DNA from: Paludibacteraceae bacterium
Lineage (GTDB): Bacteria > Bacteroidota > Bacteroidia > Bacteroidales > Paludibacteraceae
Direction of reading: 5' to 3'
Length of the DNA: 36,275 bases
Assembly: GCA_016280845.1 (NCBI GenBank)
Contig: JAEEHO010000186.1
Span: 1 to 36,275 of the forward strand
This document shows, in pieces, positions 30,052 through 36,275 of this stretch. Position numbers and translations under genes: made by a program. Under the pieces are notes generated by a model. The model did no database searches and had not been told where the DNA came from. It saw only the letters and a list, made by a program, of their open reading frames with translations. The first letter of the stretch is position 1. Each line of letters starts with the position of its first letter.

Positions 30052-30429
30052 ATGAATAACAAAGATATAGGCAATGCTTTTGAGAAGATCGCCTGCAACC
30101 TACTGGCAAAGGATGGGTGGTGGGTGCACTTTATCAACCCAAACAGATCAGGGGCACAACCTTTTGACATCATCGCAGTCAGAGACGGCGAGGCGGCTGC
30201 CATTGACTGCAAGACCACTACTCGACCGATTTTCCCCCTCAGCCGACTCGAGGACAATCAGGTGCTCGCTTTTGAAAAGTGGAGCAAGTGTGGCAATGCA
30301 AATGCAGGGTTGCTCATAAAGTGGCGGCACAATGTGTATTTTGTCGAGTTTGAACGGCTTTTAGAGTGCGGCAAGGTCGATCTCAGAGAGCAAGATGTGT
30401 GGAGGTACTTAGATGAGAATGACTCTTGA
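30052..30429 (+). CDS. Hjc-like Holliday junction resolvase / PD-(D/E)XK nuclease
   Basis: 125 residues behind GTGAGGTGAC. The catalytic pattern E10 (GNAFEKIACNLL), D39 (PFDIIAV) and D52-C-K54 (AIDCKTT) is that of archaeal-type Hjc resolvases found in phages. It would resolve recombination or replication branches before packaging. It overlaps the helicase start, whose ribosome site (GGAGG) lies in this gene's end. Confidence 0.83.
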   Translation: MNNKDIGNAFEKIACNLLAKDGWWVHFINPNRSGAQPFDIIAVRDGEAAAIDCKTTTRPIFPLSRLEDNQVLAFEKWSKCGNANAGLLIKWRHNVYFVEFERLLECGKVDLREQDVWRYLDENDS

Positions 30430-31822
30430 TAATTGTTTGATAGTCGATCACCCGACCTTTGCACTCATCAATTACTGCAAGACTCGGCTTGTGGTCGATA
30501 ATCCTGACTACATCAAAAAGGCTCGGATGGGCAAGTGGACAGGGTCTACCCCGGCAGAGATCGCACTCTATGAAAAGGCAGGCGACCGATTGTATCTGCC
30601 CTTCGGGGTTTGGTCTCGAGCATTTTTCGACCGTTTCCGAGGCGACTGTGAGTCGCTTGAGTCGCATATCGAGCCTATACGCAAGGTTTCTTATGGCTCA
30701 TCGATAAAACCCTACACCTACCAAGAAAAAGCGATTGTAGAGGGTCTCAGAGCCAAGAATGGGGTACTGGTGATGCCATGCGGTGCAGGAAAGACACAAA
30801 CCGCACTCGAGATCGTCGCAAGGCTCGGGGGCAAATGCCTGTGGCTGACCCACACTCAAGACCTGCTCCATCAGAGCATGACCCGGGCAAAGGCGGTCTA
30901 CAGTCTGCCACCGAGCATGTATGGCACAATCACAAGCGGCAAGATCAATGCAAGCGAGGGAATCACTTTTGCGACTGTGCAGACCCTCTCAAAGATCGAC
31001 CTTGGCAAGTACAAGCATTTTTGGGACATCATCATTGTTGATGAGTGTCAGCATGCCTGTGGGTCTCCGACAAGGGTCTCACAGTTTTACAAGGTACTCT
31101 CTCGGCTCTCGGCTCGGTATAAGTTCGGCTTGACAGCGACCCCCAAGAGGGCAGACGGTCTCGAGGTGGCTATGTTTGCCCTACTGGGTGACATCATCCA
31201 TGAAGTACCAAAGTCGGCAGTCGCCGACACCACCTGCCCTGTCAATGTGCAGTGCATTGAGACAGGGTACATGCCTGACCTAGACATTGCCCTCTCGGGT
31301 GATGGCACACTCAATTATGCAGGACTAGTCGATGATCTGACACACAATGAAGAGCGGTATGCCATAGTGCTCGGTGAGAGCTTGTCGGCGATCTTGCAAG
31401 GCCCGACTCTTATACTTGCCAACCGCATCGAGTATCTCGAGCGAATGCAAGATGACCTTGTGGGGTGCGGCAAGCGGTCTCTCTGTCTGTCGACCATGGG
31501 CATGAGTAAAGCCGCCAAGATGGCTCGCAGAGATGCCCTAAATCGCCTGAATTCGGGCGATCTTGACTGCGTACTTGCGACCTATCAACTCGCCAAAGAA
31601 GGTCTCGATGTACCGAATCTGAGGTATGTGGTATTTGCTACCCCTGAGAAAGACCCTACAACCATCACTCAGGCTGCCGGGAGAGTCGGTCGCAAGGCTG
31701 AGGGCAAAGACCATGGCACAGTCATTGACTTTGTGGATGAGTTTGGCATGCTCAAAGGGTGGGCGAGACAAAGAGCAAGGATCTATAACAAACTGGGATT
31801 CGAGGTGATGAGTGATGACTGA
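30413..31822 (+). CDS. SF2 DNA helicase (DEAD/DEAH type)
   Basis: 469 residues. An N-terminal domain of about 105 residues precedes the motor: motif I PCGAGKT (122-128), II DECQH (210-214), III LTATPKRADG, V TYQLAKEGLDVPNL and VI QAAGRVGRKAEGK. This resembles UvsW/XPB-like phage helicases involved in recombination or replication restart. Length and motifs are complete. Confidence 0.92.
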   Translation: MRMTLDNCLIVDHPTFALINYCKTRLVVDNPDYIKKARMGKWTGSTPAEIALYEKAGDRLYLPFGVWSRAFFDRFRGDCESLESHIEPIRKVSYGSSIKPYTYQEKAIVEGLRAKNGVLVMPCGAGKTQTALEIVARLGGKCLWLTHTQDLLHQSMTRAKAVYSLPPSMYGTITSGKINASEGITFATVQTLSKIDLGKYKHFWDIIIVDECQHACGSPTRVSQFYKVLSRLSARYKFGLTATPKRADGLEVAMFALLGDIIHEVPKSAVADTTCPVNVQCIETGYMPDLDIALSGDGTLNYAGLVDDLTHNEERYAIVLGESLSAILQGPTLILANRIEYLERMQDDLVGCGKRSLCLSTMGMSKAAKMARRDALNRLNSGDLDCVLATYQLAKEGLDVPNLRYVVFATPEKDPTTITQAAGRVGRKAEGKDHGTVIDFVDEFGMLKGWARQRARIYNKLGFEVMSDD

Positions 31823-32753
31823 TAATGAGTTTTTATTGTTTGACCGCATTGAAAAGATCAAGTCGGTATTCAGTCAGTATGGGGCAGACAATTTTTATTT
31901 AAGTTATTCAGGCGGCAAGGATAGTGTTGTGCTCTCGCATCTGCTTGACATGGCTTTGCCGGGGAATCAGATCCCTCGAGTCTTTGCAAATACAGGCATT
32001 GAGTATAATCTAATCCTTGATTTTGTAGAGAGAGAGAGAGAGAGAGATTGTCGCATTCAGGTCATCAAGTCAAGTGTGCCTATAAAGCCAATGCTCGAGC
32101 GAGACGGGTATCCGTTCAAAAGCAAGATGCATGCGGAAACGCTTGCAAGGTATCAAAAAGATTATAAAAAGTCAAAATGGGTCATGATTTATCTCGGGGA
32201 AATTGAGGCGAGATATGGTAAAAAAAAGATTGGTGAGTATGCTTGCCCAAAATGTTTGAGGTATCAATTTACAGAGGATTTTACTCTTAAAATCTCAGAC
32301 AAATGTTGTGATAGATTGAAAAAAGAACCACTCGAAAAATGGCAACAAGCCAATAATATACCATATGCACTCACTGGCATCACATCTGATGAGGGCGGTC
32401 GGAGACGGAGTGCCGCATGTCTTGCATTCTCAGGAAATAAACTTAAAAGGTTTAACCCTCTGATGCCTGTGACAAAAGCATGGGAAGATTGGTTTATTGA
32501 CACCTATCATATTGAGATCAGCGATATATACAAGCCACCTTATAATTTTGACCGTACTGGATGCAAAGGCTGCCCATTTAACCCGACATTGCAAAGAGAG
32601 CTTGACACCCTCGATAAGTATTTTCCGCTCGAAAAAAAGCAGTGTGAGATTATATGGCGACCTGTCTATGAGGAGTATCGCCGCATCGGGTATCGGCTCA
32701 GACCTCTTGACGAAGGTCGGCAGATGTCTCTCGATGAGTTTTTGCAGGATTGA
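31815..32753 (+). CDS. PAPS-reductase-family (PP-loop) protein
   Basis: 312 residues from ATG 31815 (overlaps the helicase end). The PP-loop SGGKDS is at residues 32-37, with FANTGIE following. Cys pairs (CPKC, KCC, GCKGCPF) probably hold metal or an iron-sulfur cluster. Members in phages have been linked to sulfur chemistry or DNA modification (DndC belongs to the same superfamily); the substrate here is unknown. The gene includes an (AG)10 run at 32027-32046 encoding ERERER. Central parts are A+T-richer than neighbours. Confidence 0.85.
   Translation: MTDNEFLLFDRIEKIKSVFSQYGADNFYLSYSGGKDSVVLSHLLDMALPGNQIPRVFANTGIEYNLILDFVERERERDCRIQVIKSSVPIKPMLERDGYPFKSKMHAETLARYQKDYKKSKWVMIYLGEIEARYGKKKIGEYACPKCLRYQFTEDFTLKISDKCCDRLKKEPLEKWQQANNIPYALTGITSDEGGRRRSAACLAFSGNKLKRFNPLMPVTKAWEDWFIDTYHIEISDIYKPPYNFDRTGCKGCPFNPTLQRELDTLDKYFPLEKKQCEIIWRPVYEEYRRIGYRLRPLDEGRQMSLDEFLQD
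32027..32047 (+). repeat. (AG)10 dinucleotide repeat inside the PP-loop gene
   Basis: Ten consecutive AG units within codons for V-E-R-E-R-E-R-D. Gain or loss of one unit would shift the frame and truncate the protein after about 75 residues. Confidence 0.85.
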
Positions 32754-32764
32754 GCATTTCTGTA

Positions 32765-32794
32765 TTGACATGCCCGAGGGTAGGAAGATAAAAT
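32765..32794 (+). promoter_or_regulatory. Promoter of the primase-helicase unit
   Basis: TTGACA (32765-32770), an 18-bp spacer and TAAAAT (32789-32794). The -35 is within CTGTATTGACA, as at 4956 and 11521. Confidence 0.72.
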
Positions 32795-32820
32795 AAAGAG
32801 AGCGAAAGGAGGTGAGCGGT

Positions 32821-32973
32821 ATGACATTGAGAGAGGCGAGTCTCGCTCTCGGGGTAAAGGTGCGGACTCTCAGATGGTGGATAACGGTCGGCAAGATCAG
32901 AGCCGAAAAGGTCAAGAGAGTGTGGATGATACCTGAGACGGAGATTGACAGAGTAAAAGGAGACACAACATGA
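32821..32973 (+). CDS. Excisionase/MerR-like small DNA-binding protein
   Basis: 50 residues from ATG 32821 behind AAAGGAGGTGAG. MTLREASLALGVKVRTLRWW followed by VGKIRAEKVKRVWMIPETEID is the winged HTH_17 fold of excisionases and small regulators. No integrase is present, so a role in replication control or in regulating its own promoter is more likely. Its stop overlaps the primase start (ATGA), giving coupled translation. Confidence 0.82.
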   Translation: MTLREASLALGVKVRTLRWWITVGKIRAEKVKRVWMIPETEIDRVKGDTT

Positions 32974-35270
32974 TAACTAAGATCGAAAACATACCACAAT
33001 CGCTCAAGAGAGTATCTCAGTGGGTCTGTTGGATAGGTGCTGACAAGATACCCAAAAATGCCAAGACCGGGGGCAATGCCAAGAGCAACGACCCCAGTAC
33101 ATGGGCAGATTTTGAGACGGCAGTCAAGGCATGCGAGACATACCACTTCGATGGTGTGGGGTTTATGTTTGCAAATGGCTTTTTCGGGGTTGACCTCGAC
33201 CACTGCATTGATAAGGTCGACTTCTGTGATGAGTTTGTCGAGACCCTGCAAAGTTATGCAGAGATCAGCAAAAGCGGCTCGGGTCTGCATATCATCTGCA
33301 AAGGTACTCTCCCCGATGGTGCTCGGCGAAAGGGCGGTGTCGAGATGTACTCATCGGGCCGGTACTTCATCTGCACAGGTAATATCTACAATGCCAAGTA
33401 CAAAGAGGTAGTTGACTGTACCGAGTCAATCAAGGTACTGCACTCAAAGTACCTGCCGAGAGAGACACCACAGGCAGAGCCTAGGCAACATGTGGTTATC
33501 AGCATGGATGACCAAGAAATTGTTGACAAAGCTCGCAACTGCAAAAGTGGCTACCTCTTCAATATGCTCTATCAGGGCAACTGGCAAGGCTTGTATAACT
33601 CACAGTCAGAGGCAGACCTCGCCCTGTGCAACCAACTGGCATTTTGGACTCAGAAAAATGAGTCGCAGATGGATCGCATCTTTCGGGCATCGGGTCTCTA
33701 TCGCAAGAAATGGGATGAGAAGCGAGGCGGCAAGAGTTATGGGGCCATGACCCTCAGCAAGGCTTGTGCAAACTGCTCAGAGGTGTATGAGCCTCAGCAA
33801 CACGACACAGGCTTCAATGTATCTTTTGCCCTGCTCGATGATGGCAAGATCACTGCCGAGACCCCCAAAAAACAGTATGACATGACTGACTCGGGCAATG
33901 CCCGGCGGCTCTATGATAAATTTGGGCACATCATCCGATACTCATACAATCGTAAAAAGTGGCTTTACTGGGACGGCAAGATGTGGCGACTCGATGACTC
34001 GGGCGAGATCAAGAAACTCGCAGATGTGATTTGCGATGACATTAAAAAAGAGGCATACATCGAGCAGGACGAAAAGACACAGGCAGACATGCTCAAGTGG
34101 GCGACCAAGACCGCATCGAGCAAAAACAAAGAAGCCATGATTAAAGAGTGTCAGCACCTTGACGGCATCCCGGCTGCCCCTGATGAGTTTGATGCTTTCC
34201 CCGATTTTCTAAACTGCCAAAATGGCATTGTAAACCTCAGAAACGGTGAACTCCTGCCACATGATAGCAGTTATATGCTCAGCAAGATCACACACACCGA
34301 GTATGACCCCAGTGGCGAGCCACCACATCTGTGGCTATCGTTTCTTAATGATGTTACAGACGGCGATAAAGAGTTGCAGGAGTACATACAAAAATGTGTG
34401 GGGTACTCGCTCACAGGCTCGACAAGAGAGCAGTGTGCATACTTCTTGTATGGCATGGGCAACAACGGCAAGAGCACTTTTCTCGATACTATCGCTGACC
34501 TGATGGGTGGCTATGCATCGAATGTACAACCCGAGACCATCATGATGAAGAAGTTTGGCTCTGAGGGTGCAAATAGTGATATAGCAAGACTCAAAAGTGC
34601 TCGGTTTGTGACCTCAGAAGAGCCGACCGAGGGTGTCAGACTCAATGAGGGTCTGCTCAAGCAACTCACAGGCGGCTCAAAGATCACCTGCCGATTCCTG
34701 TACGGCGATGAGTTTGAGTACCTGCCCGAATTCAAGATTTGGGTGGCAACCAACCACAAACCGATTATCAGGGGCACTGACTTTGGTATTTGGCGGCGAA
34801 TCAAACTCATACCCTTCGAGGTCAATATCCCTGCATCAAAGGTCGACAAAAATCTCAAGTACAAACTGCGAAAAGAGTTTCCTCAGATACTGGCATGGGC
34901 GGTGCAAGGGTGCATCAAGTGGCTCAGAGACAAGGGTCTTGATGAGCCGCCAAAGGTGCTCGATGCAGTCAAAGAGTACAAAGCCGAGATGGATCTGCTC
35001 GCAGGGTTTATGGAGCAGTGCATCGAGATCGACTATGAGGGCGACCTCAAAATGTCTGCAAATGACCTCTTTAGGGTGTATAGCAAGTGGACAAAGGAAA
35101 ACAATGAGTATGAGATGTCGAGTAAAAAGTTTTTCCGAGAGATCAGCAAAAAACTGCCCGAGAAAGGTAGAAACGGCAAGGGCATCTATTACAAAGACAT
35201 CAAACTCACTTTGTATGCTAAAGAACTGGCACAGACATACCGCAACTACACCATTGATGACTTCGAGTAA
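32970..35270 (+). CDS. Primase-helicase (PrimPol + D5-like SF3 helicase)
   Basis: 766 residues. Residues about 1-165 are an archaeo-eukaryotic-primase-like domain: RVSQWVCWIG, NDPSTWADFETAV, FGVDLDHCID with the acidic pair, then SGSGLHIICKG. A linker follows with a helical domain (about 165-290). D5_N is near 310-460, and an SF3 helicase begins with GMGNNGKST (495-503), continuing with SEEPTEGVRLNE, LTGGSKITCRFLYGDEFEY and WVATNHKPII. The C-terminal winged helix is near 670-766. It opens and primes the origin; with no phage polymerase seen, host Pol III presumably extends. Confidence 0.92.
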   Translation: MITKIENIPQSLKRVSQWVCWIGADKIPKNAKTGGNAKSNDPSTWADFETAVKACETYHFDGVGFMFANGFFGVDLDHCIDKVDFCDEFVETLQSYAEISKSGSGLHIICKGTLPDGARRKGGVEMYSSGRYFICTGNIYNAKYKEVVDCTESIKVLHSKYLPRETPQAEPRQHVVISMDDQEIVDKARNCKSGYLFNMLYQGNWQGLYNSQSEADLALCNQLAFWTQKNESQMDRIFRASGLYRKKWDEKRGGKSYGAMTLSKACANCSEVYEPQQHDTGFNVSFALLDDGKITAETPKKQYDMTDSGNARRLYDKFGHIIRYSYNRKKWLYWDGKMWRLDDSGEIKKLADVICDDIKKEAYIEQDEKTQADMLKWATKTASSKNKEAMIKECQHLDGIPAAPDEFDAFPDFLNCQNGIVNLRNGELLPHDSSYMLSKITHTEYDPSGEPPHLWLSFLNDVTDGDKELQEYIQKCVGYSLTGSTREQCAYFLYGMGNNGKSTFLDTIADLMGGYASNVQPETIMMKKFGSEGANSDIARLKSARFVTSEEPTEGVRLNEGLLKQLTGGSKITCRFLYGDEFEYLPEFKIWVATNHKPIIRGTDFGIWRRIKLIPFEVNIPASKVDKNLKYKLRKEFPQILAWAVQGCIKWLRDKGLDEPPKVLDAVKEYKAEMDLLAGFMEQCIEIDYEGDLKMSANDLFRVYSKWTKENNEYEMSSKKFFREISKKLPEKGRNGKGIYYKDIKLTLYAKELAQTYRNYTIDDFE

Positions 35271-35292
35271 AAGTAAAAAAAAGTAAAAAAAG
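35267..35292 (+). repeat. GTAAAA boxes before the early promoter
   Basis: GTAAAA, GTAAAAAAAA and GTAAAAAAAG in series; the last two are phased by 10 bp, and two bases follow before TTGACA, exactly as at 27558-27589. The first box includes the primase stop codon. Confidence 0.7.
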
Positions 35293-35294
35293 GC

Positions 35295-35324
35295 TTGACA
35301 AGATATAAAGTAAAGAGGTATAAT
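35295..35324 (+). promoter_or_regulatory. Promoter of the early accessory operon
   Basis: TTGACA (35295-35300), an 18-bp spacer and TATAAT (35319-35324), preceded by the GTAAAA boxes. It reads through the circle junction to the terminator at 4966. Confidence 0.86.
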
Positions 35325-35375
35325 GAGTGTGAACAGAGATGTTTGCACTCATTTTTTGGTGAAAGGAGATCTACT

Positions 35376-35570
35376 ATGAGAGCAAAGATAGTAAAAAAGG
35401 ACGGCAAGACATATCGCATCGAGGCAGAGCCTAGAAACTGCCATGAGTACCTCATCCGGGTGTATGAGTTATCAGAGGCATGGGGCACTGTACTACTTGG
35501 CAAAGCGATCTCAAACAGTGTCGACTATGCGGCAGAGCAGGTCATCAAGACAAGGGGGTGGAAAGTATGA
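35376..35570 (+). CDS. Small hypothetical early protein
   Basis: 64 residues from ATG 35376 behind AAAGGAGATC. Basic N-terminus (MRAKIVKKDGKTYRIEAEP), mixed beta/helix. First gene after the early promoter. The stop overlaps the next start. No family recognised. Confidence 0.75.
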   Translation: MRAKIVKKDGKTYRIEAEPRNCHEYLIRVYELSEAWGTVLLGKAISNSVDYAAEQVIKTRGWKV

Positions 35571-35758
35571 GAGATGCAAGCACCTATATCAAGGGTCTCG
35601 GTCTCGGCGACTACCTCAAAAAGGTCGCCGACCGACTCGAGGCTGCCGAGACACCGAGAGAGGCTGAGGTGGCAAGTTGGTTTCTCGAGGCAACGGTCAA
35701 GACTATTTTAGAGGGAAAGGGGGTGAATACCAATGGCACAATGGATCAGAGTGAGTGA
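35567..35758 (+). CDS. Small hypothetical early protein
   Basis: 63 residues from ATG 35567 with AGGGGGTGG upstream. Helical (YIKGLGLGDYLKKVADRLEA, REAEVASWFLEATVKTILEG). Its end overlaps the next gene by 26 bases. Function unknown. Confidence 0.72.
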   Translation: MRDASTYIKGLGLGDYLKKVADRLEAAETPREAEVASWFLEATVKTILEGKGVNTNGTMDQSE

Positions 35759-36224
35759 TGCTTGCCCCGATACCTGCACCCCGGTGCTTGTCACATTTGA
35801 CAATGGCTCTGAGAGGATTGCACAGTCTGTGGCGATCCTCGATGAGTTTGGCGACTGGCGGTGGTGGCAGTATGAGGATGACTGCAAGCAGAATCCCAAG
35901 GTTGCCGACTGCATCGATGTGGTCGCTTGGATGCCTCTGCCGAGACCCTATGGCGGCGAGGATTGTGAGAATAGCAAGGTCGAGGCAATGCTCACCTTTG
36001 TATACCTGACACTGCCGACCCTCATACCTATCGGTGAGAGCGGTCATGATGCTAGAGTGGCAAAGCATGTCGAGCAACTGGGGGCAGTGGTCTATGAACT
36101 GACCGACAGGCTCTGTCAGATCGCAAGACAGTACAAAGATAATATATGGCCCTCGGTCAGACAGTGTGCAAGCACTGCTCAGGACTATGTAAATGACATC
36201 ACAGAGCTTTTAGAGGAGGAATAA
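35733..36224 (+). CDS. DUF551-type protein with C-terminal helical domain
   Basis: 163 residues behind AAGGGGGTG. The first 75 residues are DUF551: AQWIRVSDACPD ... CIDVVAWMPLPRPY. A second, helical domain follows (KVEAMLTFVYLTLPTLIP ... QDYVNDITELLEEE). The shorter paralogue at 637-906 has only the first part. The gene runs into the terminal overlap and its end is repeated at 1-90. Function unknown. Confidence 0.85.
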   Translation: MAQWIRVSDACPDTCTPVLVTFDNGSERIAQSVAILDEFGDWRWWQYEDDCKQNPKVADCIDVVAWMPLPRPYGGEDCENSKVEAMLTFVYLTLPTLIPIGESGHDARVAKHVEQLGAVVYELTDRLCQIARQYKDNIWPSVRQCASTAQDYVNDITELLEEE

Positions 36225-36275
36225 CCATGGAGAGCAAGATGATACATACCATCACTACACTGAAACTGCTTGCGA
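36135..36275. repeat. Terminal overlap of a circular genome (right copy)
   Basis: Identical to bases 1-141. See the left copy. Confidence 0.93.
36227..36275 (+). CDS. 5' end of the coiled-coil protein (complete copy at 93-374)
   Basis: The frame starts at ATG 36227 and runs off the window. It repeats the first 16 codons of the gene at 93-374. Confidence 0.9.
   Translation, partial: MESKMIHTITTLKLLA

Noticed and set aside
32821..32973. Evidence for lysogeny from an excisionase-like gene
   Set aside because: The fold is shared by many small regulators, and no integrase or attachment site was recognised.
32430..33290. Long reverse-strand ORF opposite the reductase and primase genes
   Set aside because: No ribosome site and it lies opposite three well-supported forward genes; it is an antisense shadow.
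1..36275. CRISPR array or anti-CRISPR locus
   Set aside because: No regularly spaced direct repeats with unique spacers were seen, and no known anti-CRISPR or Aca-type pair could be recognised by eye.

Overview
This window is a complete, circularly closed genome of a tailed bacteriophage (siphovirus type), almost certainly infecting a Gram-positive anaerobe of the Clostridia such as those found in gut communities. Bases 1-141 are repeated exactly at 36135-36275, so the true circle is about 36,134 bp; an odd-length overlap of this kind is typical of a metagenome assembler closing a circle. All recognised genes lie on the + strand. They have strong AGGAGG-type ribosome binding sites, use the standard bacterial code, and mostly overlap or abut. 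Host and gut origin are inferred from gene families and style, not proven.

Layout. (1) 35376 through the circle junction to 4954: small early/accessory genes (two DUF551-type proteins, several Cys-rich or zinc-ribbon proteins, a DUF4406 protein, a Lar-type restriction-alleviation protein) around a remarkable C5 cytosine methyltransferase. That enzyme is circularly permuted, carries an in-frame HNH endonuclease insert, and has a second reading frame open inside it. (2) 4961-11232: a promoter nested in a terminator hairpin; the remnant of a ParB/methylase gene replaced by a Vsr-like endonuclease; terminase small and large subunits; an SPP1-type portal; a MuF head protein fused to a zinc-metallopeptidase domain; a gp10-like protein. 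(3) 11233-11640: a noncoding region with a 95-bp palindromic element. (4) 11641-23545: scaffold, major capsid (with a strong -1 frameshift signal adding a C-terminal domain), connector and tail-completion proteins, tail tube, gpG/gpGT chaperones (second -1 frameshift), tape measure, distal tail and receptor-binding proteins, XhlA-like protein, holin and NlpC/P60 endolysin. (5) 23546-23908: three tandem promoters separated by two structured RNA/terminator cassettes. (6) 23909-27394: small membrane protein, sigma-region-4-like regulator, papain-like peptidase and six proteins of unknown role that look structural or secreted. (7) 27395-27670: a second, inverted copy of the palindromic element plus a promoter. 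(8) 27671-35270: regulation, recombination and replication (Xre-type HTH, Cas4-like nuclease, Sak4-like ATPase, DUF669 ssDNA-binding protein, Hjc-like resolvase, SF2 helicase, PP-loop reductase-family protein, excisionase-like HTH, primase-helicase).

How it works together. The phage brings a primase-helicase and its own recombination set but no recognisable DNA polymerase, so it should use the host polymerase. I recognise no integrase or partition gene; lysogeny is therefore unsupported, though an unfamiliar mechanism is not excluded. Near-consensus sigma-A promoters stand at nearly every transcription-unit boundary, and two of them carry 10-bp-phased GTAAAAA boxes at an identical distance upstream of the -35 hexamer.

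Most unusual points: the paired inverted 95-bp elements, the tandem small-RNA cassettes, the permuted methyltransferase with its insert and overlapping ORF, the capsid frameshift cassette, the promoter inside a terminator, and the endonuclease that replaced a methylase.
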